Positions 1-7,133 are shown, counted from the stretch's first letter. The stretch is DNA of 10,849 nucleotides from Comamonadaceae bacterium (GCA_947478935.1 CANJXV010000062.1:1-10849); one strand, 5' to 3'. Notes: generated from the sequence alone by a model not told the origin. Made by a program: numbers and translations.

Positions 1-510
1 ACACCCATCGCGGTCGTCATGGGTTCCAGTTCCGACTGGGACACGATGCAGCACGCAGTGCAGATTCTCCAACAGTTTGGCATCGCCTTTGAAGCGCGTG
101 TGCTTTCGGCACACCGCATGCCAGACGAAATGTTCGCATTTGCGCAAGCAGCCAAGGGGCGGGGCCTGCGCGCCATCATCGCAGGGGCTGGCGGCGCGGC
201 GCATTTGCCGGGCATGCTGGCCTGCAAAACCACGGTGCCGGTGCTAGGCGTGCCAGTGCCTAGCAAGCATTTACAAGGCGTCGATTCCCTGCACAGCATT
301 GTGCAAATGCCCAAAGGCATACCGGTAGCCACTTTTGCCATAGGCGCAGCGGGTGCGGCTAATGCTGCTTTGTTTGCCGTGGCCATGCTGGCCGCACACG
401 ATGCGGCGCTCGCAAAACAACTCGACGCCTATCGCGCCGAGCAAACCCGCGTCGCGCGCGAGCAAGATCTGCCAGTGACCGGACTTTCCGACGGGCTGGC
501 TGGTTTATGA
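1..510 (+). CDS. purE: N5-carboxyaminoimidazole ribonucleotide mutase PurE (5' end cut by window edge)
   Basis: Class I PurE moves the carboxylate of N5-CAIR to carbon 4 to give CAIR, in de novo purine synthesis in the cytosol. The reading frame is open from base 1, and the first visible codons read TPIAVV before the MGSSSDWDTM phosphate-binding loop. The true start therefore lies a few codons upstream of the window, and the ATG at 19 is internal. Other family marks are SAHRMPDEM, IIAGAGGAAHLPGM and the VPVPSKHLQGVDSL stretch. The 169 visible residues match the usual length of about 160-170, so little is missing. The stop overlaps the purK start in an ATGA arrangement, which suggests one operon and coupled translation. 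Identification is firm; the promoter lies outside the window. Confidence 0.97.
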   Translation, partial: TPIAVVMGSSSDWDTMQHAVQILQQFGIAFEARVLSAHRMPDEMFAFAQAAKGRGLRAIIAGAGGAAHLPGMLACKTTVPVLGVPVPSKHLQGVDSLHSIVQMPKGIPVATFAIGAAGAANAALFAVAMLAAHDAALAKQLDAYRAEQTRVAREQDLPVTGLSDGLAGL

Positions 511-1694
511 GCATGGGCGCCGCGCTTTTGCCGGGCGCAACAACGACCGGCGGGGATGGACTTGTGACGCTGGGCGTCATGGGCGGCGGGCAGTTAGGTC
601 GGATGTTTGTCCATGCCGCCCAGGCCATGGGTTACGAGACGGCGGTGCTTGACCCGGATGCCGATAGCCCGGCCGGGCGCGTCAGCCACCACCACATCCA
701 AAGCGCCTATCAGGACCTGCAAGGCCTGGCGCAACTGGCCGCGCTGTGCAAGGCCATGACCACCGAATTTGAAAACGTGCCTGCCGATGCGCTGGCTACG
801 CTAGCTGCCACACGCACCGTGGCACCAAGCGCCCAAGCCGTAGCCATTGCGCAAGACCGGCTGGCCGAAAAAGCCCACTTCGTACGCTGCGGCGTGCCCT
901 GCGCGCCCTTTGCAGCCATCGCCAAAATGGCGGACCTGGAGGCGGCGCCTGCGGACTTGCTGCCCGGTATTCTCAAAACCGCGCGCCTCGGCTATGACGG
1001 TAAGGGGCAAGTACGAGTGGCTGACCGCGTCCAGCTGCGCCAGGCTTTTGCCGCGTTGAAAGAACAGGTTTGCGTGCTGGAAAAGATGCTGCCGCTGGCG
1101 TTGGAGTGTTCGGTCATCCTGGCGCGCGGTGCCGACGGCGCCGTGGTGGATTTCCCGGTGCAGCGCAATCTGCATCGCGCCGGGATTTTGGCGGTAACCG
1201 AGGTTTTTGAAGGCAATGTCCCGGCGGCGCTGGCTGCGCAAGCGGTACAGGCCGCCCGCGCTATTGCCCATGGCTTGGACTATGTGGGCGTTTTGTGCGT
1301 AGAGTTTTTTGTGCTGCAGGACGGCAGCCTGGTGGTCAACGAAATCGCCCCGCGCCCGCATAACAGCGGCCACTACAGCCTGGACGCCTGTGACCAGTCG
1401 CAGTTTGACTTGCAAGTGCGCACCCTGGTGGGCCTGCCCCTGACCCAGCCGCGCCAGCACAGCGCCGCTGTGATGCTGAACATTCTGGGCGAACTCTGGG
1501 GCCCTGGCTCGGATAAGACACCGCCCTGGGATGCGGTGCTGGCGCTACCCGGTGCGCATTTGCATTTGTACGGCAAGCGCGAGGCGCGGCCAGGCCGCAA
1601 GATGGGCCACCTTACGCTGACCGCGAGCAGCCCGCAAGCGGCGCGCACGAGCGCACTTGAAGCGGCGCGCATTTTGGGAATTGAAGCGTTTTGA
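507..1694 (+). CDS. purK: N5-carboxyaminoimidazole ribonucleotide synthase PurK
   Basis: PurK uses ATP and bicarbonate to carboxylate AIR to N5-CAIR, the substrate of the PurE encoded just upstream. The 395-residue protein has the N-terminal glycine-rich loop GGGQLGRM (residues 26-33) and a central ATP-grasp domain with ILKTARLGYDGKGQ (about 155-168). It also has ALECSVILARG and the metal/ATP-site segment NEIAPRPHNSGH (278-289). The ATG at 507 overlaps the purE stop. It gives about 20 residues ahead of the first beta strand, more than E. coli PurK has. A second ATG at 513 or the GTG at 564 could be the real start, but the ATGA overlap favours 507. Length and motifs are otherwise normal. A purEK operon is expected. 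Confidence 0.97.
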   Translation: MSMGAALLPGATTTGGDGLVTLGVMGGGQLGRMFVHAAQAMGYETAVLDPDADSPAGRVSHHHIQSAYQDLQGLAQLAALCKAMTTEFENVPADALATLAATRTVAPSAQAVAIAQDRLAEKAHFVRCGVPCAPFAAIAKMADLEAAPADLLPGILKTARLGYDGKGQVRVADRVQLRQAFAALKEQVCVLEKMLPLALECSVILARGADGAVVDFPVQRNLHRAGILAVTEVFEGNVPAALAAQAVQAARAIAHGLDYVGVLCVEFFVLQDGSLVVNEIAPRPHNSGHYSLDACDQSQFDLQVRTLVGLPLTQPRQHSAAVMLNILGELWGPGSDKTPPWDAVLALPGAHLHLYGKREARPGRKMGHLTLTASSPQAARTSALEAARILGIEAF

Positions 1695-1807
1695 GTGCTT
1701 TTGAAATATTTTGACTGCCGCTTAGCCTATTTTGTCGACGCAAGCATTTTCGCAACATTCTCCGCATGGCCCGTTTAGCCCACCAAGTCTGTTAATCGAT
1801 TAGCCAC

Positions 1808-2902
1808 ATGATTTTGCAATTGCACGAAAGCGCCAGCCTGCCCCGCTGTGAGCGGGTGCTGCGCCAGGGCGGCTTACTCGGACTACCGACAGAGACCGTC
1901 TATGGCCTGGCAGCAGACGCTGACCACGAAGAGGGTGTAGCCGCGATTTTTGCCGCCAAAGGCCGCCCGGCCGACCATCCGCTAATCGTGCATGTGGCCG
2001 ATTTGGACGGTGGCCTGAGCGGCGCGCGCTACTTCACCCGTGAGATTCCAGAATTTGCAATGCGCCTGATGCAAGCTTTTTGGCCCGGGCCGCTGACGCT
2101 GATACTGCCGCGCCGCGAGGATGTGGCCGCTGCAGCTGCGGGCGGGCAGGACTCTGTAGGCTTGCGCTGCCCGGCGCACCCCGCCGCCCAGGCCCTGCTG
2201 CGCGCCCTGCGCCACGGCGTGCAAGGCAGCGTGGTCTGGGGCCTGGCCGCGCCCAGCGCCAACCGTTTTGGCCGCGTCAGCCCGACCACGGCACAGCACG
2301 TCCACAGCGAGTTCAATACCGACCGGGACGCGGATGACCCGGCCGCCCTGCTGATTTTGGACGGCGGGCCTTGCGAGGTAGGTATTGAATCCACGATTGT
2401 GGACTGCACACGCGGCGAACCCGTGCTTTTGCGGCCTGGCGCCATCAGCCTGGCGGAACTCAGCCAGGCCTGCGGCCAGGCCGTGCGGCTGCCGCACGAA
2501 CTAGCAAGCGGCCAGGCCGCGCCCCGCGCCTCGGGCACCCTGGTAGCGCACTACGCGCCTGAAGCCAAAGTGCGCCTCATGGGCACCACCGCCTTGCAGC
2601 AAGCCTTGCAGCCGGGCTCGGGGCAGAGGCGCGCCGTGGCTGGGCGCATCGGCGTTTATATGCGCACCCGGCCCGCCATTTCGGCTGAGGAAGCAGCCCA
2701 GCCCCAAGACTGCTTAAATGGGCCGCCGCAATTGCTCTTACGCGCAATGCCCCAAGACGCGGCCCGCGCGGCACAGCATTTGTTTGCCACCTTGCGTGCG
2801 CTCGACGACGCAGGCGCCGAGGAAATTTGGGTGGAATCAACACCCCAGAGCATGGAATGGGCAGGCGTGGCCGACCGCCTGCAACGGGCCAGCGTGGCCT
2901 AG
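1808..2902 (+). CDS. L-threonylcarbamoyladenylate synthase, two-domain Sua5 type
   Basis: This enzyme makes threonylcarbamoyl-AMP from threonine, bicarbonate and ATP, the first step of t6A formation at position 37 of ANN-decoding tRNAs. The YrdC-like domain (about residues 8-205) shows PTETVYGL (27-34), KGRPADHPL (51-59), FWPGPLTLIL (91-100), the SAN motif in APSANRFGRVSPT (150-152), and GIESTIVDC (192-200). A linker containing ASGTLVAHYAP (241-251) leads into a C-terminal Sua5 domain reaching residue 364. This is therefore the long Sua5 form rather than the short TsaC form of about 190 residues. No clear Shine-Dalgarno sequence precedes the ATG; the start is chosen from the N-terminal family pattern. 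It lies 113 bases after purK and may have its own promoter. It is convergent with the FIST gene, 11 bases away. Confidence 0.95.
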   Translation: MILQLHESASLPRCERVLRQGGLLGLPTETVYGLAADADHEEGVAAIFAAKGRPADHPLIVHVADLDGGLSGARYFTREIPEFAMRLMQAFWPGPLTLILPRREDVAAAAAGGQDSVGLRCPAHPAAQALLRALRHGVQGSVVWGLAAPSANRFGRVSPTTAQHVHSEFNTDRDADDPAALLILDGGPCEVGIESTIVDCTRGEPVLLRPGAISLAELSQACGQAVRLPHELASGQAAPRASGTLVAHYAPEAKVRLMGTTALQQALQPGSGQRRAVAGRIGVYMRTRPAISAEEAAQPQDCLNGPPQLLLRAMPQDAARAAQHLFATLRALDDAGAEEIWVESTPQSMEWAGVADRLQRASVA

Positions 2903-2937
2903 GCGTTAAAACGCTATTTATCTACGGTAAAAACCGT
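2903..2937. terminator. Two small hairpins at the convergent ends of the Sua5 and FIST genes
   Basis: GCGTT-AA-AACGC (2903-2914) and ACGGT-AAAA-ACCGT (2924-2937) are consecutive five-pair hairpins. They span the 11-base gap and the last codons of the FIST gene, in an AT-rich patch. The stems are short and no proper T-run follows, so they may act as a weak two-way transcription stop or may be chance. The 9-mer CGTTAAAAC is also repeated at 2904-2912 and 2935-2943. Confidence 0.25.
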
Positions 2938-4182
2938 TAAAACACCGGTATAAGCGTATAAATGTTGGTGTGCAATTTCGCCACCGGCAAAAAAACCGAT
3001 CAGTGGTACATCGCCTAAAGCGTGGCGCACGATCTGCATTTCTGCGCTGGCGCCACCAAAGTGCGGGCCGCCGCGCCCAGTGCAGCTGACGTAAATCGCG
3101 CCGGTAATGCCTCTTTGTACCGGGGCAGACCCACCAGTACCTGAACCCCTTGCGCCGACTGGCTGAGGCTCCAGCATCTCCTCCGGGCTCAGTTCTTCGC
3201 GTATCTCCGCGCAAATGCGCGTTAAATCTGCGCGAGCGGCATGCACATTGCGCTGGCAAAAAGCCAGTTGGCCGCCGACCCGGGCATGGTCGCTCAGGGC
3301 AACTCCGCGGTGGCCGGGGTCCAGGCCGATGATGTGGCGCACCAAAACGTCGCTGCCAAAATTACCCGTCTTTCGCACGGCAGCGCTGTCGCTGCCGGTA
3401 GGCGGATTGGCCAAGCCGACCAGGGTGTTGCGCACTGCTTTCAAAGCTTCCTGCGGCCGCTCCAGCGAAATCGACAAATCTGCAAGCAAGGTATCCAGAG
3501 CTGGCTCGCCATCTAAGCTGAGAACCAGGTTGTTATGTGCCTCGGTGATCACGCGGGCGCGCGACACCGGTTTGCAACCCTGGGTGACGCGCGATACCAC
3601 CGCGACTTCGGGCCCGAAAGCGACGCCGCTCAAGCCTCCGCTGAACACGCCCTTGGCCAGACCCTGACCACTCAGATTGCCATCGGCCGCCAGCGCAAAC
3701 TGCACGCTTTTGCCCCGGCTGCTGGCCAGCCCGCCAAACAAATAGCCGGTTTCGGTGCGGCCCGACATTTCGGCCAGCAATTCGGGTAGGTCTGCCGTAG
3801 CGCCGTCGGCGTGCACCAGCGCGGTATGGGCTTCAAAGCCCAGGCTTAAGGGCGATACACCAGAAAACACGCGGTATTGGTCCGATGGCAGATCGAGCAA
3901 CATGACGGCCATAGCGGGTTCGTCAAAGTACTCCACATTGTTGGCGGCGATGCCAATGCCGACGGTGCCAGACCAGTCGGTAACCGATGGCAGTTCGGCG
4001 CTCAGATGGTCCAAAATTTCTTGCGCGTCCTGGGCGTAATGGTCGGTGATGTACAGCAAGGCCAGCGTGGGGGTGACCGCATGCAGTGAGCTGGACATCT
4101 GGCCGCGCAACTGCGCCAGCACCAAAGCGCTGGCGCCTTGCCAATCGGGGTGCGTCGCGTGCGCGTAGGAAAAAGTTTGCAT
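2914..4182 (-). CDS. Stand-alone FIST-domain protein (FIST_N plus FIST_C), putative small-molecule sensor
   Basis: FIST domains are predicted ligand-binding sensory modules, often fused to signalling outputs. Here the 422 residues hold only the FIST_N half (about residues 15-235) and the FIST_C half (about 245-410). No kinase, GGDEF or methyl-accepting part is visible. Recognisable segments are the start YAHATHPDWQ, WSGTVGIGIAANNVEYFDEPAMAV (starting at 70), GYLFGGLASSRG (146-157), FSGGLSGVAFG (180-190), GAIYVSCTGRGGPHFGG (361-377) and PLIGFFAGGEIAH (393-405). There is no signal peptide or membrane segment, so it should be cytosolic. It starts 33 bases downstream of the phaM stop on the same strand, so co-transcription is plausible. 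No convincing ribosome binding site is seen. The domain call is confident; ligand and output are unknown. Confidence 0.88.
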   Translation of the reverse strand: MQTFSYAHATHPDWQGASALVLAQLRGQMSSSLHAVTPTLALLYITDHYAQDAQEILDHLSAELPSVTDWSGTVGIGIAANNVEYFDEPAMAVMLLDLPSDQYRVFSGVSPLSLGFEAHTALVHADGATADLPELLAEMSGRTETGYLFGGLASSRGKSVQFALAADGNLSGQGLAKGVFSGGLSGVAFGPEVAVVSRVTQGCKPVSRARVITEAHNNLVLSLDGEPALDTLLADLSISLERPQEALKAVRNTLVGLANPPTGSDSAAVRKTGNFGSDVLVRHIIGLDPGHRGVALSDHARVGGQLAFCQRNVHAARADLTRICAEIREELSPEEMLEPQPVGARGSGTGGSAPVQRGITGAIYVSCTGRGGPHFGGASAEMQIVRHALGDVPLIGFFAGGEIAHQHLYAYTGVLTVFTVDK

Positions 4183-4215
4183 AGTGGGCTGTCGGCTAGG
4201 TGCAAGGACGCCGTT

Positions 4216-4872
4216 TTAACTGGCGCTGCGGCGCGGCTTGGTACTGCGCTTGGCAGCCGTAGTTTTGCGTGGCGCTTTGCCTGCGGTTTTCGCGGCGGTG
4301 CTCTTGGCTTTAGTGGCGCCCGATTTGCCCGCCGCTTTCGCACTGCCGACCACTGCGGCGCTGTGCTTGGCCACGTCTTGCAGCGCCGTGCTGGCGATGT
4401 GCTGAAACTGTTGGGTGAGCGCCCCCCATAGCTGCATCGGGTCAATCACCTTGCTGGCGTCAGGCTGGGCTTTGGTTTTGCGTTTGGGGGCGTCAGCAGC
4501 AGTGGGCTCCGGCGCGGGCGGTGGCCCTGCGGCCGGTGCGGGTTTGGGGGTGGCGGCAGCCGTCGCGGCACCGGGCATACCCATGGTGAAGTTCATGCCC
4601 TTCAAGGTTTCCATGGTCATTTTTTGCACTTCCAGCGCCTGGATGGTGGCGCTGAGTGCGCGGGCGTTTTGGTCCAGCCAGAACTGCACATGCTTGAGCT
4701 CTTCGATGCGTTTTTCCAGGTCCTCGACTTTGAGGCTGGGCACCAGCCACTGCGCCATATTGGGCATGGCCGATGGACTGCCGCCCGCGCCACCTGCCGC
4801 CTTGGCGAGGTTTTGCAAAAAGTCAAAGCCGGGCACAAATTTGCCGAATCCTGTGGTGTCTGAAGTGCTCAT
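4216..4872 (-). CDS. phaM: PhaM-type polyhydroxyalkanoate granule regulatory protein
   Basis: In Ralstonia eutropha, PhaM activates the PHB synthase PhaC1, sits on PHB granules and binds nucleoid DNA, so that granules are shared between daughter cells. This 218-residue protein matches that plan. The N-terminus is FGKFVPGFDFLQNLAKAAGG (9-28), followed by QWLVPSLKVEDLEKRIEELK (41-60) leading into a likely coiled coil up to about 90. A Pro/Ala linker (101-127) precedes a second conserved patch, DPMQLWGALTQQFQHIAS (144-161). From about 179 the tail is a histone-like Lys/Ala repeat region with motifs such as TKAKSTAAKTAGKA, ending in KPRRSAS. That tail is the probable DNA-binding part. A good ribosome binding site (AGGAG, 4881-4885) supports the start. 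No pha synthase gene is in the window. Confidence 0.9.
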   Translation of the reverse strand: MSTSDTTGFGKFVPGFDFLQNLAKAAGGAGGSPSAMPNMAQWLVPSLKVEDLEKRIEELKHVQFWLDQNARALSATIQALEVQKMTMETLKGMNFTMGMPGAATAAATPKPAPAAGPPPAPEPTAADAPKRKTKAQPDASKVIDPMQLWGALTQQFQHIASTALQDVAKHSAAVVGSAKAAGKSGATKAKSTAAKTAGKAPRKTTAAKRSTKPRRSAS

Positions 4873-4880
4873 GGGCGGGG

Positions 4881-4885
4881 CTCCT
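4881..4885 (-). promoter_or_regulatory. Ribosome binding site of phaM
   Basis: On the minus strand this reads AGGAG, eight bases upstream of the phaM ATG (4870-4872). Its strength and spacing are normal, and it fixes the start chosen for phaM. Confidence 0.75.
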
Positions 4886-4933
4886 GGGTTGAGCTGTGCG
4901 CACTGCGCGAAGCGGCCCTTAGCTTAACTGAAG

Positions 4934-4966
4934 CCATCCAAGCGCGCGCCCGTAGGCGCTTGATGG
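4934..4966 (-). terminator. Strong hairpin between the TPR gene and phaM, possible terminator
   Basis: CAAGCGC (4939-4945) pairs exactly with GCGCTTG (4956-4962). Beyond a one-base bulge at 4938, CCAT (4934-4937) pairs with ATGG (4963-4966), giving an 11-pair stem with a 10-base loop. It lies 46 bases past the stop of the TPR gene and upstream of phaM. No run of T follows on the minus strand, so it is not a textbook intrinsic terminator. It could be a Rho-linked or processing hairpin, or part of the phaM leader. The structure is seen; the role is inferred. Confidence 0.4.
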
Positions 4967-5011
4967 AACCGCAACTGGCTGCTGTGGTGTTGCAGGCACT
5001 AAGCCATTTGC

Positions 5012-5881
5012 TTACCAGTCACCGCCTGAATCACCGCCACCGCTGTCGGGTGCGTCCCAGCCGCTGCCTGAACCCGCATCAAAACTGCCCATATCAGCAG
5101 CGGAGGGCGTATCGAAAGGGACGTAGCCTTCATTGGCTGCTGCTGCGTGCTGCGCTTGGCCGGCGTTGGCATTGCCACCTTCCATGGCCTTGCTTAAGGC
5201 GTAACCGGCGGCCAATCCGGCCACGCCACCGAGCACGGCACCGCCGATGCCTGAGCCCGCTTGCGGCTGAGCACCATAACCACCATAGGGTGCGGGCGCC
5301 ATGGCGCCACCGGGGGCATAGCCCGGCGCGCCGGGATAAGCGCCCATGGGCATAGGCGTGGGGCGCGGTGCTTGGCTGCGGCGAATCAGCACGAATAACA
5401 TGACCAGCAAAATGATGCCGCCAACCACGTAGCCGGTGGGGAATGACGATGCGCTTGCAGCGGGCGCCATGGCGCTATGTGCGGGTGCGGCTGCGGGAGC
5501 TGGGTTGAGGGTCTGACCGGTGGCAGCCGTCTTAGCCGCAGCGGCAGCGGCGCTGACCTTGTCCATGGTTTGCGAAAACTTATCAGGACTGGAAGCAAAT
5601 TTCAGCGCGGGGTCCATGGCACGGGCCTGGTTCAGTTGCACAAGGGCTTCGTCGTAGCGTTTGGCGCGGGCCAGCACTTCGCCCAGCTCGTAGTGCGCTT
5701 TGGCGCTGTTGGGTTTTTCTTTCAATACCTCGTGCAACAAGGTTTCAGCACGGGCGAGGTCGCCCGCTTCGACGGCTGCGCTAATGTCTTTGGGGCTAGG
5801 CAAGGCCAGCGCCAAACTGCAGGCCAAGGCCAAAAAGCTGGTGACGAACCAACGCAGAGAGGGCACAAGTGAAAAACGCAT
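5012..5881 (-). CDS. Exported TPR protein with one membrane helix and Gly-rich C-terminal tail, function unknown
   Basis: The 289-residue product begins with a likely signal peptide or anchor (residues 1-27: basic MRFSLVPSLR, then a hydrophobic stretch ending ALALP). About two tetratricopeptide-like repeats follow (32-95), with AKAHYELGEVLARAKRYDEA as the clearest unit. Then come an Ala/Pro linker (110-148), a strong transmembrane helix (about 150-167, YVVGGIILLVMLFVLI) followed by RR, and a Pro/Gly/Tyr-rich segment (172-208). A glycine-zipper-like stretch GIGGAVLGGVAGLAAGYAL (211-229) precedes an acidic Gly/Ser tail ending GGGDSGGDW. TPRs mediate protein contacts. If the signal is cleaved, the repeats should lie in the periplasm and the tail in the cytosol. 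The gene is divergent from the SRAP gene and 139 bases upstream of phaM. I do not recognise a named family; any link to PHA is only by position. Confidence 0.8.
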   Translation of the reverse strand: MRFSLVPSLRWFVTSFLALACSLALALPSPKDISAAVEAGDLARAETLLHEVLKEKPNSAKAHYELGEVLARAKRYDEALVQLNQARAMDPALKFASSPDKFSQTMDKVSAAAAAAKTAATGQTLNPAPAAAPAHSAMAPAASASSFPTGYVVGGIILLVMLFVLIRRSQAPRPTPMPMGAYPGAPGYAPGGAMAPAPYGGYGAQPQAGSGIGGAVLGGVAGLAAGYALSKAMEGGNANAGQAQHAAAANEGYVPFDTPSAADMGSFDAGSGSGWDAPDSGGGDSGGDW

Positions 5882-5944
5882 AGCAAAACTTTCAAGTTAA
5901 ACCGGGGCCCACTGTAGGCGGCCCGTATGTCGATTGCAAAAAGT

Positions 5945-5968
5945 GCTTGTAAAGAAGCTTGCAAAGCA
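5945..5968. repeat. Imperfect 12-base tandem repeat in the TPR/SRAP divergent promoter region
   Basis: GCTTGTAAAGAA (5945-5956) is followed directly by GCTTGCAAAGCA (5957-5968), with 10 of 12 bases identical. It lies 24 bases before the SRAP ATG and 63 bases before the TPR gene start. It could be a paired operator site or a chance duplication. The 110-base divergent region shows no LexA-type CTGT-N8-ACAG box, although SRAP genes are sometimes part of the SOS response. Confidence 0.35.
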
Positions 5969-5991
5969 CCGTCCGGCAGACAATACACCCT

Positions 5992-6627
5992 ATGTGCAGC
6001 CATTACCAAGGCATTCAAGGGCGCGAACGGTTTGAGCGCCATTTCGGCATCGGCCTGCCCGAGGACGTAGGCCAGGCCGACGTGTGGCCGGGTTACCGGG
6101 CGATGTTTATCCGCAACACCCCACCGGGCACAGCACCGGCTGCGGGCCGCGTGCAGGCGCTTACCGGTTTGTTCGGCCTGGTGCCGCATTGGGCCACCGA
6201 TTTGCGGATCACGCGCAGCACCTACAACGCGCGCAGTGAAACCGCCTCTGAAAAACCTAGCTTTCGCGACGCCTGGCGGCGCGGTCAACATTGCATCATT
6301 CCCGCAGAGGCCTTGTTTGAGCCAGACTAGCGCAGCGGGCGGGCGGTGGCGGCGCGCATTGGCAGCGCCGACGGTGCGCCGCTGGGGGTGGCCGGTTTGT
6401 GGTCGTGCTGGCGTGCGCAGGAACAGGAAATTTTCAGCTTCACCATGCTGACAATAAACGCCGATGCACACCCGGTCATGCGCGAGATGCACAAGGCCGG
6501 CGATGAGAAGCGCATGGTGGTGGTGGTGCCGCCTGCGCTCTATGCACACTGGTTGCACTTACCCGCCCGTGAAAGTCTTGATTTTTTACAGTCGCAATCG
6601 GGCACCGCGCTTACACAGTTGGCCTAA
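5992..6627 (+). pseudogene. SRAP-domain DNA-protein crosslink protein (YedK/HMCES family) interrupted by an in-frame amber stop
   Basis: SRAP proteins form a thiazolidine crosslink between Cys2 and abasic sites in single-stranded DNA. The ATG at 5992 is chosen because it puts Cys at position 2 (MCSHYQG), which the chemistry requires; the in-frame ATG at 5959 is too early. Conserved parts are GLVPHWA (62-68), STYNARSET with Asn79, and CIIPAEALFEPD (101-112) with Glu110. Codon 113 (6328-6330) is TAG. Reading on in the same frame gives RSGRAV, PLGVAGLWSCW, IFSFTMLTINADAHPVM and REMHKAGDEKRM with the active-site His167, ending at a TAA after 211 codons. A single G-to-A change from TGG (Trp) would explain the stop. 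The first part lacks His167, so it should not be fully active. A sequencing error or amber readthrough is the alternative. Confidence 0.85.
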
Positions 6628-6648
6628 AAAACGTGATTCACTGAACCT

Positions 6649-6672
6649 GCAGGCAGCCTAGGTAAGGCCTGC
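6649..6672. terminator. Short hairpin between convergent genes, weak terminator candidate
   Basis: GCAGGC (6649-6654) pairs with GCCTGC (6667-6672) across a 12-base loop. It sits between the end of the SRAP reading frame and the end of the small membrane protein gene. There is no T-run on either side, so terminator function is a guess from position. Confidence 0.2.
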
Positions 6673-6681
6673 GCGCACGCG

Positions 6682-7080
6682 TCAGATGTCCTGGCTACGG
6701 GCCTTGGCTGCGCGTAATTCCTGCAGCATGCGCGGGTCGTGTATTGCCAACTCCCACAAAGCCGCTTCACGGCGCGACTGCACCAGCGCTGCCACGCGGG
6801 TTTGAAGCCAGAGCGCGCTGGCGGTACTGGCGCGGCGCATGGGCCGGGTCAAGAGGGCAAGGCCTCCGAAGATCGACAGCCATAACATCACCCAGGCGAG
6901 CAACATATGCCCGTCGGCCCAGCTGTCAATCACCTGATCTGCCACGGCGAGCAAAGCGGCAAAGACCGAAGCTGATAGCAGCCCGGCCAAGCCCTGCGAG
7001 GGCGCAATGCGCTTGACTGGACGCTGCGACGGAGCATGGACGTCCTGAGAGGCTGTTTGGTAAAGCATGAAATTAGACAT
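6682..7080 (-). CDS. Small predicted inner-membrane protein with two helices, function unknown
   Basis: The start at 7078-7080 (MSNFMLYQTA) is chosen because AAGGAG lies six bases upstream; the frame continues further up to 7134 but without such a site. The 132-residue product has a polar N-terminus (1-29) and two hydrophobic segments, about 31-48 (LAGLLSASVFAALLAVAD) and 59-77 (MLLAWVMLWLSIFGGLALL). A basic stretch RPMRRAS follows the second helix, then an amphipathic tail ending ELAIHDPRMLQELRAAKARS. By the positive-inside pattern, both ends should face the cytosol. I do not recognise a named family. The gene is divergent from the LysR gene with 121 bases between starts, a layout typical of a LysR target, so regulation by that LysR protein is a reasonable guess. 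Confidence 0.7.
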   Translation of the reverse strand: MSNFMLYQTASQDVHAPSQRPVKRIAPSQGLAGLLSASVFAALLAVADQVIDSWADGHMLLAWVMLWLSIFGGLALLTRPMRRASTASALWLQTRVAALVQSRREAALWELAIHDPRMLQELRAAKARSQDI

Positions 7081-7086
7081 AGCAAA

Positions 7087-7092
7087 CTCCTT
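7087..7092 (-). promoter_or_regulatory. Ribosome binding site deciding the start of the small membrane protein
   Basis: AAGGAG on the minus strand lies six bases before the ATG at 7078-7080. It is a near-ideal site and argues against an upstream start for this gene. Confidence 0.8.
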
Positions 7093-7133
7093 AAAAAACA
7101 TGACTAGGCCGCAAAGGCGATGCGATGGGTGCA

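Noticed and set aside
801..1460. Open frame of 219 codons on the minus strand opposite purK
   Set aside because: It is a shadow of purK, with low-complexity translation and no family signal.
1793..1802. Perfect 10-base palindrome TAATCGATTA just before the Sua5 gene
   Set aside because: It is short, has no flanking symmetry and no known regulator for it; chance occurrence is likely.
4216..4340. Lys/Ala-rich tail of PhaM as a separate histone H1-like gene
   Set aside because: It is in frame with the conserved PhaM N-terminus, and PhaM proteins are known to end in such a tail.
5911..5930. CTGT-containing stretch upstream of SRAP as a possible LexA box
   Set aside because: CTGT at 5912-5915 is not followed by ACAG after eight bases, so the LexA pattern is not met.
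5959..5991. Upstream in-frame ATG extending the SRAP protein by 11 residues
   Set aside because: It would move the required catalytic Cys away from position 2; the ATG at 5992 gives the proper Met-Cys start.
6346..6627. Separate small gene starting at GTG 6346
   Set aside because: It is in the same frame as the SRAP gene, has no ribosome binding site and reads as the C-terminal half of SRAP. It is the broken remainder, not an independent gene.
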